DNA of 64,000 nt from positions 4,526,001 to 4,590,000 of the forward strand of contig NW_026946359.1 in assembly GCF_035222275.1 (NCBI RefSeq), read 5' to 3'. The translations under genes were made by a program, and so were the position numbers. The DNA is from Podospora bellae-mahoneyi (taxonomy: Eukaryota; Ascomycota; Sordariomycetes; Sordariales; Podosporaceae). Shown here one piece after another: positions 34,010 to 45,914 of the stretch (within the stretch, counting starts at the first letter, position 1; each line of letters starts with the position of its first letter). Under the pieces are notes generated by a model. It did no database searches, was not told where the DNA came from, and saw only the letters and a program-made list of their open reading frames with translations.

Positions 34010-35893
34010 GCCATACCGGTGTGATAACCCCACGACGGGACGGCATATACAGAGAGGAAGTTGAGCACCTAGCTTTCGCTACCGATGCCCCTTTGATGAT
34101 GATGATGGTGGTAGTGGTGGTTGAGCAAGTTCTTCTATCGGTTGTTCTATCCAACGATCCATGCATTTGATAGAACGGGCGAGTTGAGACTGGGTTCCAA
34201 TCTGGGAGACATATTGGAGAAGCGGGCTTCTGTGCTTTGGGCTCATGCTGCCAGAGTAGGTGTGCTATAGAAGTTTTGACAGAAGGGTGCTTGGAATTAT
34301 GCGGCATGATCAGATATTGCTTGGTTGATCTGGTTGGTGAAGAAGGCATTGGCCTACCTACCTACCTACTTGGTTGTCAGTAGGTTGACTGCACCAGGCC
34401 GATATGTTTCGTGCCGTTTCGCAGCTGAGCACCGCATTGGCACAGCTAGGCCAAGCTCCGGGCAGTTGCGCAGACCAGAGGTTTTAGCCTTGTGGTGGTC
34501 ATCGCGGGATTGGAAGCAAAGCCATAATCTGTATAGTAACGATGAACAAACTCCGTTTCAGCGCAGTAAGAAGAACCTGCGGTGCGAAAGTTGGGGTAGG
34601 TACCTCCAAGTACAGATGCTATACGACCTTGTGTCGCTTTCCAAAAGCAAACACCTTAATAAGGCTTCTGGTTTCCCCCTTTCATTCATCGTATTGCGTG
34701 CTTTACTCCAAAACGAAGGCTTTTTTTCCTGGTTGTTCGCCACGGGACCGATATAAAACTCCGTGGAACGGCATCTGGTTTGGTTGGCCACCTCCCCCCC
34801 CCCCCACCCTCCTCTATGCATAACTTGATATTGTTTCTGATTCTTGTTGACCATCCCTTGGACCGCCAAGCCGTTTCCTTCTGGGCAGAAGGATCGCGTC
34901 GAAAAAGCGAGGCGGTCGGTGATGGTCTGCGGGTGAATCGGCCGTTTCTTGTGACCATCCTCATCCAGCGACCTGTTTCTGGGATTTTGCCAAGTGCTTG
35001 GTTTGCATTATTTGGGCGTTGTTGGGTGCGCGCCAAGCTGGTAGAGTAAGACCGGAAAGTGATAAATATTGAGTAGGTGCGTGTTGTGAGATGTGACTCG
35101 TAATCTTTACTTCGGAGCGTCTTTGTATGGAGATTACCATACACTGAGTGAGGTTGTGTTTGCCAGGCGGTACGCCATACACAGCACACAGCAAATGCGG
35201 GATTGTCACGCCGGGAAACATTCGGCAGGTGTACCTTGATGTGCAGGTTGAAGAACGGGACAGCAAGTTGGTGTTGCTGCCTTGTCTGGGGATGTCGTTC
35301 CGTCATCTCGGGAATGCATGTCGAGTGGTTGCGGCAATATTGCAAGTGAGGTCAGCAACGGCAGTAGTATCAAGTGATATCCTCCCTCGGCCCAACATAC
35401 TGCTATTGAATACAACGGAAGTAGGGGGCTGCGGACATAGCAACCGTTGCCTAGGCATGGCCAGAGCTCAGGGGGAATGTTTACTTTGTCTCAACTCACC
35501 CCCTCCTTCCCCGCAACTTGGTATAGGCGTTCCTGTTCCTGCGTCGACTTGGTTTGCGCTGTCAACTCCATGCTAGATAGGCGAGCAGATGCTGCAGAGG
35601 AACCCGACAGGGCGGGGCCTGGCACCATTCGGAGATCGACGGAGAGAAGGGCGGGGATATGAGACCAATCACTCATAAGAAAGAACTCGGTTTCTCATTT
35701 GTTTCCTCAATCATCTTGTGTATGCTGGGTAGCACCAAAGAACATCAAATTCATGTTCGCTTGCTAAAAGAGTAACCTCAGGTAGGTCTAATACCTTACC
35801 AAACCCCGTCGCCATCCTTCCACCCATCAACCGAATTACCTATACTATGTATGTTAAATTCCCAGAGATTTTTAAACGCCCACGACTAAAGAC
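33221..35893. other. Gene-poor region
   Basis: About 2.7 kb with no supported gene. It holds a (GT)16 microsatellite and several ACCTAGGTAGGT-like short motifs (near 33730, 33905, 34353, 34594 and 35780). A C-homopolymer tract lies at about 34793-34805. Confidence 0.5.
33977..34008 (+). repeat. (GT)16 microsatellite
   Basis: 32 bases of uninterrupted GT dinucleotides in a gene-poor region. Confidence 0.95.
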
Positions 35894-36181
35894 ATGGACT
35901 CAGCCATGCTTCGTCAAATGCAAAGTAATGGATTGATCCAAACACAAGTCAGTGCTGGTCCATCTTCCCAAGTACCCCCTTCTGTTGCTCCGGCTTCCCA
36001 AGAACGATTGCGCCGCAAGATAAAAATCGACAAAAAAAAGCAATCCGTTTCGCCACCACAATTCATGCGTCAGAGAAAGACGATTGCCGTTCAAAGACAA
36101 GACTCCTTTCCCAATGCGACGGTGGGGCTGACTGACAAAACCCAACCCTTTCCCATCCACCCCCCAGGCGGTGACTCTTAG
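35894..36181 (+). CDS. Doubtful small ORF (95 aa)
   Basis: An ATG-started frame encoding a basic, Gln/Ser/Pro-rich 95-aa product with RLRRKIKIDKKKQ in the middle. It shows no domain, no membrane segment and no recognised relative. It ends 51 bases before the stop of the convergent gluconokinase gene, so it may simply be part of that gene's 3' region. It is listed because it has an ATG start and lies outside other genes. Confidence 0.22.
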   Translation: MDSAMLRQMQSNGLIQTQVSAGPSSQVPPSVAPASQERLRRKIKIDKKKQSVSPPQFMRQRKTIAVQRQDSFPNATVGLTDKTQPFPIHPPGGDS

Positions 36182-36232
36182 CGCCATGCAGCTACGGCTT
36201 TGCTTGTCCCACCCATCATTTCGGTATGCACG

Positions 36233-37031
36233 TCACTTTCTCTGGGCTTCCGCCGCGACGGTCTCCATCGTGTCCAGGACTCGGTCTAGAGCCTCAGCCA
36301 TGACAGCTTCGGCTGGGCGACTGACGTCAATGCTAATAACATCGACCTCATCCGTGGTTGGCCTTTCCAAGACTTCGAATTGACTGTGGACCATGTTGGC
36401 TCCCATGTAATGGTTCTTGCGAGCCATCACCCTTTGCAAGAGGAGCTCCTCGGACGCATCCAGGTAGATGAAGTGGAGATGGAGGTTGGGCGAGAAATAG
36501 GGGGCGACACGGATGACATCGCGGTACTTGCGCTTCAAAGCAGAGCAAGTCAACACCACGCCTCTGTTTCCACGTTCCAGTTCCTTGAGAGAAGCCTCCC
36601 GGAGAGCCGTCAACCAGTCCCACCGATCAGCATCCGTCAAGGGAATGCCAGCGCTCATCTTGTCGATGTTGGCTTGTGGGTGGAACTAGTAATCATGATT
36701 AGCCAGATGCTATGGGTCATGGGACTTGAGACTGGGACAAAGAACATACCTCATCACCCTCGATATATGGCATATGAAGAACAGTGGCCAGGTACTTGGC
36801 AACAGTGCTCTTTCCACAGCCGGCGGGGCCAGTAACGAGCCAGATGTGTCGCTGCTCATTTTTGGATAGTGACGAAGAGACATTGCCATTGGTACGCACA
36901 CCATTCGACAAAGATGATGTTGGGAGTCTCATGGTGCTTGGTGATGGGGGGATGTTTTGGTGGCCGTTGGAAATAGCTGGTGACCCCGGGGTTTGTCCCT
37001 TCAAGGAGATGGCTGAGTCGTACGAAAGCAT
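36233..37031 (-). CDS. Gluconokinase (GntK/thermoresistant type)
   Basis: Exons 37031-36750 and 36685-36233 (64-nt intron) give 244 aa. The Walker A loop GPAGCGKST lies at about residues 68-76. It is followed by YIEGDEFHPQANIDKMSAGIPLTD..DRW.WL, the substrate-binding signature of GntK enzymes, then TCSALKRKYRD and ARKNHYMGANMVHSQFEVLE. The reaction is D-gluconate + ATP to 6-phosphogluconate, feeding the pentose phosphate pathway. Compared with bacterial GntK (about 175 aa) there is an extra ~60-residue Ser/Pro-rich N-terminus with a second Met at 34, so the true start could be further in. The intron falls precisely between GDE and FHP. Confidence 0.93.
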
Positions 37032-40000
37032 GTTGGGTTCTGGTACTGGTGGTGGTCTCGAAGATGGTGGTGGTATCCTCCGTCTTTGAAAGCGTGGGTC
37101 CGGCTTGACGGCGAGAGTTAAAACCGGCGATGACGTTTGTAAGTGGGCGGTGGTGATGAATGACCGGAAGTGGGCACGCGCTACCTAACGTGACAATTGG
37201 ATGACGACGACAAAGGAATCACAACAGACTGCAGAATACTACGGCCCATTGAGAGAGGAAACGATCACGAGGAGGAGCTTGGGAAAAGGGACATTCAAAC
37301 AAAACAAGGTGTGGTTGGGATAGCAGGGCAAAAGGGAGTCAGCCGATGGCGGCCGGCCGGCCATTTATATAGCTGAATCTTGTAGCAGGTCATACCTGGA
37401 AGTGATGACCTAAAAGTTTCCTCTTCAGCAGGGCCAGGCGGGCAGGCTGGGACCCCAGAGCCAAAAAAAGGTACCACTGGTACTTCCAAGCTTGGGGGGC
37501 TTCAGCGGAACCCACTGAGCGATCTGCTGGGAACGCGCGGGAACCCCATGGATCCTCGCCTCGAGGGGCAACACGGAACCTCGAGAACGGGCGGGTGACC
37601 TGCTGGTACTGCGCCCATGCGCCGTACCAAGGTACTCACAGTGGGACTCGGCGGGCCAGAATCTCACAAGATACTAGACCCCATTGGTCCAGGAGCACTC
37701 GACAGCCAAAGGCGTCCCAGGACCATGACAGGTCGAATCCACCGCAGACAGGGAGGGTGTGTGCCGTGAACTCGTAGCCCAAAGTACGCTTCAAGCATCC
37801 ACGCGTGATCCCATGTACCTTGTCTGGAAGGTCGGGGGAAGCTTTTCCTGGAGAAAAGCGTGGGATGGGTTGGGAAGCCGTGTGGGGAGAAGTGTCGAGG
37901 AAGAGAAGGTGGCTGACTCGACAAGGGGGAAGCAACTTTCTTCCACCTCGACAATGACGCCTGAAAGGGAAGCTCACTGGGAGCAACATCGCATCGCCAA
38001 TCATGAAACAAAAGAGAACCGTTGTAAAAACTCTGATTTTGACACTTTGGACAGGAGAAAAGACACACGAAGGTTTGAGACGTGGAATGAGTGGCCAAGA
38101 GTCACAGGAAAGTTTATTGAGTTAAGGTACCTTGCGGGTTGTACCTTCTCGTGGTGTCCTGAAGCTCGGAACATCTTACGGCCTCGGTGTAAGGAAGGAG
38201 CGAGCCCACAAAAGTTGCAGCCTGCCCGGGCTGGGAAAGAGGACGGCAACGATGCAGCCCAGTGCTCGATCGAAATTGGCCCATTAATTGAATAACCTTG
38301 AGAGCGGTGAGTAGCCAGGCATGAGGTGCTTGAGGTGCGTGATGCAGGACGGGAAGCAATTCACGAGAGAACTCATCTTCCGTAAGACACTTCAGGTACG
38401 GGCATTCCATCCACAACCTGGATTCCCAGCAGTGGACGCTAGGTAGGTACCTGATGGCCGTGGGGTTGAGGTGTGGCAGTGGGAGAGCGGAAATGAGGGT
38501 GAATACCCACTGGCATCTGCCGGTACCATTGCCATCACGGGGCCTGCAGAGCACCGGCGCAACCCATAAAAATCTCCGCTCAAGAATTTTCACTAGCCCA
38601 CACACCTCACAGCCTGATGCGGACCGTCGTGCTAGCTGGCTAGTCGATGACAATTAACATTGACATGGAGCAAAGACATAGGACCGGAACGCGAACCAAA
38701 CTGCTGAAAACAGTGCTCTCAAGACATAATCTTCGTCCCCGGACAGCCAGCATTTGGACAAGACTGCTCTCCCACATTGTATAATACATCACTCTTTCGC
38801 GTAATTGGCGGGGCAACATTTTGATCTTTCGGTACGTTTTCGTTAATGGTGAGGTGAGGCACAAAAAGACATTTCTGCTCAACTAATAGCAGCTCCAGTA
38901 GAAGCGTGGGGGTCTGTCCCGGCCCCGCCACAGAATGGGGTTGAGGTTCGCCGAGAGACGCCGCCGATGGCAAGGGAGGGGTGTGTGGAGCTGCCCAACT
39001 GATGGATGGGAGCCCCGGGGACGATCTTGGGATGAGATGCCATTCCTGCTTCCATTCTCCTATCCAGCAGATCCAGATCCCACAGAACAAAACATGGCAC
39101 GGCAAAACCCATAATCGATACCCCTTCTACAAGGACTAACACAAGAGAAAGAGTTGGCCTTCCGTTATGCTGCTGGCTGGTTCAAAGCCCTGTCTCTGCG
39201 GGCCGGTCGTCTGGGAGTGTCACAACCGATCCGTGATTGACCCCAAACACCGCCCAGCCGCTTGCGGCCAAAGCTCCCCCATCTCGTGTGCGGTTCCCAA
39301 AAGGTCTGGACGGTGTCTGGACCGAAAGCTACGATGCTGCTAAAATGGCTCGCACGCAAGGCACCGCAAAGCAAGCCATGGAACTGTACCTGAACCAGGA
39401 CCACACCTTCCTAGCTTACATCATTCTCATCTCTATGGGCCAATCACCAGCTAATTACGGCAGAAGTATTTCTTCCATTTTCCTGGTCGAATACTATGCA
39501 GAGTTCCATCGCTCACCACGACAGCAGGGTCATATATGCGGCAAAGAGCCATTCGTGAGTAAAAGAAATGTCCGTCTCCGAACTGTGCTTTGCCTGCCCC
39601 TTCACCTCTTGGACGGAACCCAACGCAACCCCGGGCGCCACACAGCGGTAGAACCCCCTTGTTGGCCTCGTGACGTGCCTTATTTTGCACGCCCCGGTCT
39701 GTCTGCCCCCTCACCAATTGTTTCGATACCCACTCCCCAGACTCCGAGAAATTGGACGTGGTGGAACTGCCTGTTGTTGAGGCACCCCGCTCGGCTCAGC
39801 TTCCGGGCTCCTCGGGAGGGGCTACTGACGCTTAGATTCTTGGGTCGAATGTTCCTTACCTGATCGTGGGTTTCTCCGACTTCGCCATGAAGCTTCGCTG
39901 TCCTCGAAAGACCGGTAGAAAATCATCTTCAAGATGCCGTTGCGTCACTGGCCTCAAGCATGCTACTTTTACCCTCGCGGAGTGAAACGAGCGAATGCTG

Positions 40001-42591
40001 CACACACCCCGCATAGCCTGAGCCTTTCTCAGACTCCCCACCTCTATAGAATTCATCATGCAGCAGCATGCACAGTCTTGCTTCCCGAGTGGGTTTCCGG
40101 AAAAGCAGAAGGGGGACGGCGTGGGCCTGACTGACACCGAGTGTGCAGTACATGGCCAGCACATACATGTTCCCTGCGGGGTGTGGTCAGTCTTGGTCGA
40201 CGGGATGTGATGTGGGAATAGCTTCGTTCGCCGCTACCGTCACGGCACTGACACCCCCAAGAACGAGACTCCCGCCTGGTAGCCTCAGGTACCTCGACGG
40301 CCCCAGATTATCACAGATGTTCCATTCTTCACCGCTCATCCCCTTGTTGATCAACTCATACAGTCCCTAATTAGTTGAGCGGCTGCTGACCCAACCATCG
40401 TATAGCACTGCAGGCGAAGCCCCAAGCGCACTTAGACGCACATATCCTGCAAGCTGACCATTTTCTAACTCGGTGCAACCATTTCCTCTCTCAAACAAGT
40501 GGAACGTTTGACAGGCAATATCAACAACAAAGCCCATGGCTGGAGCGAGGTTGGTCGTCAACAACAGGCAGCCTGAGGAGTCGAACTTGTAAAGTACCAC
40601 AAGTCGGTCAGCACAAAGCAAACAGATCGTGGCTGCCAAGGTCGCAGAGTTGCGTGTGTTCGCCATGCTCTTCTCCGTTACGGTGTATCGTTTCTGCAGA
40701 CGCAACACTGCCCAGAACACCCACCTGCCGACAAGCCTTTGCGACCTGCCTTCGAAGACTCCGAGGCCCGGCATGCCGAGAGATGTGTCTTTTTTCCACC
40801 AACGCTGACGAGGCAGATCATGCTGGTTTCTTCTGTCTTTTCGGCATAGCGCCATGCAGACACATCATGACGCCAAACATACAAATTTCACGAAAAACGA
40901 GCTTCCCGCTGGTATTTAGCCCTGTCTTGGTGCTTTCCCAGCATTATTTGAGCTTCCGGAAGCAAGGTAACACCCACCTTGCTGCCAACCCGAGACTCTA
41001 GGGAAACGGGGCTCGTGAAACTACGGCTGCTATGGAGGGAAAGGTCACAAGATGAGTACCTGAGCAAAACCTGACGGACTGACTACCGATTTGTTGGTTT
41101 TGTGTTGGGCAACTACTCCACTAAAAGGTCATCCTACATTGCTGACCCATGCTCTCTCTGAATCACACGTTGAAAGCTGATGGGTAGAGCTTTACGGGCA
41201 TCTAACAGTCCTATTTACTGTCAGAACAAGCGTTATGCACTTTGTTGACCTACATACAGTACCGATTATTCCGTGTAGAGCGTGCTGGAGGGACCCAGCT
41301 TCAGGGCCCAGAGTCTAAGCAGCAGTTGGACATCCAGGAGATGACGTCTCACAAGCCCGATCGATGCAGGCGGCCAATGGGAGGCAGGCAGAGGCATTTG
41401 TGCTATAACTGTCCATGCCAGCGCCACCTGGGATTGAATTGCCTAAATGCATTAGTCTTGGTTGGAAGCTGTGTCGTGGGCTGTGAATGGGTTTGTGGGC
41501 CTGCTTGTCCACACCACCGTCATCATCGCAATCATCTTGGTATCAAGACGGCTCTGGCGCAATCTCGGGGCCTCTAATTGTATTCTGCGATGTCGGGTTT
41601 CCATGACAGGCACAGATGTAAAGAGCTGCCCCTGTTCCGTGATAGGCGGTCTCATTGATAGGAAGCTGTCAACAAGAATCATCTTCCGGTAGCCCACTCT
41701 TACACTCTATCTAAATCGACGGCGTCGGGAGGCAACCCGTATGCACGGATACCAGTTCGGTTCTGTACACGCCTTGGAGATTCACACTTGGGTCACTACG
41801 TTTGCCGTCGTTCAATCGCCGACATCGCACCGCCCATGCTAGCCTCGATTGGCCCATCAAGGGTCTTATCACGGTGTGTGTGGATGGTGATGCTCTTGCT
41901 GTCCATGTAGAAGCTGAGGTACCTTGCAAGTCCAGGAAAGTACCGCCACCGTCAGTTCGTATCGTCTTCCGGCGCGTCGGACTGATGAATTCTTTCTTGT
42001 TTGTTCATCACCATCATCGGCTGCTGGCTCAATCGTGGATCCATTATGCAGTGGCACGAGCCGATGGTGGTAGACCTAGGAAGCTGCCCCGCGTTGACCG
42101 CTTGATGTTGCCCTGCCCCTCACTGATTGATTTGCCAACCGGGGGTCAACGCCGAAATGGGTGCAACACGCTAGAGATGTTGATTTTTTTTTGTTCAATT
42201 ATTATTTTTGAAAGGACATTGGGTATTAATTGAGGGGCATCAGTACATGAGGCCCAATGTTCCCTGCCTCGAGCTCATTTTGAATCCACAGGCAAAGTTT
42301 CCTTCCATCTGAATTGACCCCTCCTTCCCTTCCGGGAGAAAAGCTCCCGTCTCGAATCTCGACCTTCCCCTCCATGTAGTGGCTTGCAAGGCTGAGAGCT
42401 CCAGATGCCAAGAGTCAAGACCCCCGCAATGTGGCTGAATAGCAAGTGGCGCTCAGGTAAGGTCTCGGCCAGTCGCGGCTGCAACAGCTCCATAGTTGCA
42501 GGTACCGGCCGATTCGGGCAGTTTGGTAGTAGGAGAAGGTTGTCAACTATTGGAGCTCGGAGTTTTGGGCGTTATTGTTGCCGCCTTTTCG
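37032..42591. other. Long gene-poor region
   Basis: About 5.6 kb between the start of the gluconokinase gene (minus) and DPP III (plus). Frames up to about 200 codons exist (for example 37759-38295 plus, 38114-38653 minus, 39237-39863 plus). They overlap one another, are rich in Trp/Cys/His/Arg and have no domain, so I treat them as chance. I could not see tRNA, 5S rRNA or transposase-like sequence. A GCTAGGTAGGTACC motif lies at about 38439. Confidence 0.5.
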
Positions 42592-45204
42592 ATGCGTCTC
42601 TCCTTTCGAGCCCCTCTCCCGTCAAGAGGTTTGTTGAGGCTCACTTCTTCGGCACCAACTGCCCGGCCATCACTCGGTCGTCCATCAACAGACCTCAAAT
42701 CCGCCAGATCTCTATTACCGCTGCAGCCGCTCCGTCTATTCAACATGAACTCCCAGGAGCTTACCCAGTACTACGCCGATGCCCCGCCTGCTGTCGTCAG
42801 GCTCGAAATCGAGAAGCACTTCAACGCCTTGGATGACAAGGCAAAACGTTATGCCCACTTTATCAGCCGGTAAGGAAGCCTACTTATTACTCATTATTGG
42901 TCACATGAGTCCATCCATCCCTGAGGTTGGGCTTATACGCACCTCTGCCATTCCCGCGTGATCACACCTTATAATTCATATGTATTTGTAAACAAAGCAA
43001 CACAATTGCTAACACATAGGACAGAGCATCCCTTGCGGGTAACCGCATAGTCCTGAGGCAGGTCTCACCCGAGTCCGAGTCCATCTATGATTTTATCATT
43101 GCTCTTCACAGGACCGCCGCTGGTGATTGGAAGGGTCTTGCCAAGAAAGTTGGTGTTGACGAGGCCGGTCTTTCAGCTTTCCTCCAATATGCTGCTCAGT
43201 TCCTCGGCAACAGTGGCAACTACAAGAGCTTTGGCGACTCCAAGTTCATTCCAAGGTGTGATGAGTCCGTCTTCACTGCTCTTGCCTCTGCCTCGCCCGA
43301 GGCGGAGAAGCACTTGAAGGCTACGGATGGCGCCATCTTCTCAGCTGACAAGCCTGGCCTGCTTCACCTCGGTTTCACGGACGAGGGTCACTTGACCACG
43401 TACTACCCGGACTCTCCTAGCATCACCAAGGATGAGATTGATGCTGTGGCCAAGTGGATGCAGGTCAAGGGATTGCTCCCAGAGAATACCAGACTCCGCA
43501 AGACTGAGGATGGTGTCTTTGAGCTGCTCATTGCATCCGCTATCACCAGCCTTCCTGCCGATGGTGGCGATGCCGGGAAGGAGGCCAAGTTTGTGATCAG
43601 CGAGGGGCCTCTTGAGGGCAAGACCATCAAGCTGGTCTATGGTGACTACTCCAAGGAAATGGCTGAGATCACCAAGAACATCAAGAAGGCGGCTGAGAAT
43701 GCCGAGAACGAGACCCAGGTCAAAATGCATACTGCGTATGCCAAGTCCTTTGAAGAGGGCTCTCTTTTGGCGTTCAAGGACTCTCAGAGATATTGGGTGA
43801 AGGATCAAGGGCCGATGGTTGAGTCCAACATTGGTTTCATCGAGACCTACCGAGACCCAGCCGGTATTCGTGGCGAGTGGGAGGGCTTTGCTGCCGTTGT
43901 TAACCAGGACAGAACTCGGGCCTTTGGCGAGCTCGTCAGATCCGCCCCATCACTTATCCCTCTCCTGCCATGGGGCAAAGATTTTGAGAAGGACAAGTTC
44001 CTGTCCCCAGACTTCACGTCGCTTGAGGTGTTGACGTTTTGCGGGTCCGGCATCCCGGCCGGTATTAACATCCCCAATTACGACGACATCCGACAACTTG
44101 AGGGCTTCAAGAACGTGTCTCTCGGCAACGTACTCAGCGCCAAGGCCCCAGATGAGAAGATCCCCTTCATTGCGGAGAGTGATCTTGAGGTGTATAAAAA
44201 GTACAGAGATGCTTCTTTCGAGGTCCAGGTCGGTCTGCACGAATTGACTGGACACGGTTGCGGCAAGCTTCTACAGGAGACCGCCCCCGGCGTTTACAAC
44301 TTCGATGTCAAGAACCCACCTGTGAGCCCAGTCACCGGCAAGCCTATCACCACATGGTATAAGCCGGGCCAGACCTGGGGTTCCGTCTTTGGTGGTCTTG
44401 CTGGTGCTTATGAGGAGTGCCGTGCTGAGCTTGTGGCTATGCATCTCAGGTTTGTTTTCTCGTCTAGATTATGTGCGGTATAGCCTCTGACATGGAGACA
44501 GCTGTGAATTCTCCGCCCTCAAGATCTTCGGCTTCGGCGACGGCTCCACGGCCATTGACGGCGAGGCTGGGGATGTTCTGTATGCCTCGTACCTCAGCAT
44601 GGCTCGTGCTGGTTTGACATCCATCGAGTTCTGGGACCCCAAGTCTCAAAAGTGGGGGCAGCCCCACTGCCAGGCTCGTTTTGCCATTCTCAAGGTATGC
44701 TTTTGCGCTGTATAAGGCGCTGGAATTGTTGTGCTAACCGGCATGAAACAGTCTTTCCTCGAGGCTGAGGATGATTTCTGCAAGCTGGAGTACAAGAATG
44801 AGGATCTCTCTGACCTCACCATTCGCCTTGATCGCTCCAAGATTTTGACCAGTGGTAGAAAGGGTACGTTGAGTTTCAGTTTTTTTTTTGGGTACCTGGT
44901 TCAAAGAACAAAAACTAACTCGTGTTTTCCTGCAGCGGTTGGTGACTTCCTCCAGAAGCTCCACATCTACAAGTCCACCGCTGATGTCGAGACCGGTTCC
45001 AAGTTCTTTACTGAGATGAGCAACGTTGGTCTTGAGTACTGGGGCACCAAGGTCCGGAATGTGGTTCTTAAGAACAAGCAGCCGAGGAAGGTCTTTGTCC
45101 AGGCCAACACTTACCTGGATGAGAAGACCGGTCAGGTCACGATCAAGCACTATGAGCCAACGCTGGAGGGTGTGATCGAGAGCTGGGCTGACAGGGAGGA
45201 GTGA
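42592..45204 (+). CDS. Dipeptidyl peptidase III (M49 zinc metallopeptidase)
   Basis: Exons 42592-42869, 43025-44449, 44502-44694, 44752-44863 and 44936-45204 give 758 aa from the upstream ATG, or 707 aa from the internal ATG at 42745. The zinc site HELTGH lies at 447-452 in short-form numbering, and EECRAEL supplies the third zinc ligand about 55 residues later; both match the M49 spacing. The enzyme removes N-terminal dipeptides from short peptides and is normally cytosolic. The 51 residues before the internal Met ([17 protein letters not shown]...) are rich in Arg/Ser/Leu and nearly free of acidic residues, so the longer form could be mitochondrial. Introns are 155, 52, 57 and 72 nt. Confidence 0.94.
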
Positions 45205-45914
45205 CTGTCGATGGCAAGAGGTGGTGGGGTTGAGGAAGGTAGAACATGGCTTCGATCTGTCCTTTAAATACCTAGTCGACAGACAAAGCAACCTGTGGCC
45301 AAAGACCGAGGTTGAATTGAATGAATCAACACAAGAATCTTCACTCAAAGTGGTTGTGTACCAAGCAAGTGTAAGTATTCAAATCGCTCATATTTTAATA
45401 ACCATAACAGTATTAAAATGACAAAGAAAGACATGAAGACGATAAAAGCATAGCATTCCTCCCAGCTTTGCAAGTAGAAAATAACCCAGTGAACCGCTTT
45501 CCTTTTGGGGTATCAATGGTTCATATCCCTCCTCCTCTGCTCTTTCTTGCATTCCCTCCCTTCATAAAACAAATCAGTACCCGCCACCAAAGTGCGCCAA
45601 ATCCCCCACTGCCAACACCATCTAGGCCTGTCTGTCCATCACACAGCATTCCCCTCTGACCCTTTTCTACCTCCCAGATCTGATCTGAACATGACTGATC
45701 CATACACCAAAGATTCCAACCACTTTGCCTGTCAACCTAAGGGCCTTCCACGCACTGCAGTATCTATATACCCATACCCGGCGCGCATCTCCTTCTTGAC
45801 TCAAACATCTCGAACTCGACCATATGATCTCAGCTACCGTCCTGTCGGCATGCCTTACCCCCCCCCGCCCTTCCAACAAAAAAAAAAAAAAGGAAAAAAC
45901 CTGTAATCAACCCC
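45205..45914. other. Convergent 3' regions of DPP III and the zinc-finger gene
   Basis: About 0.7 kb between two stop codons, with a poly-A tract at about 45880-45892. No gene is seen. Confidence 0.55.

Noticed and set aside
37759-38653. Overlapping open frames of 178-179 codons on both strands
   Set aside because: They overlap antisense, have unusual composition rich in Trp/Arg/Cys, show no domain and no splice structure.
39237-39863. A 208-codon plus-strand frame
   Set aside because: No recognisable domain, mixed composition and no homology pattern; most likely chance in GC-balanced intergenic DNA.
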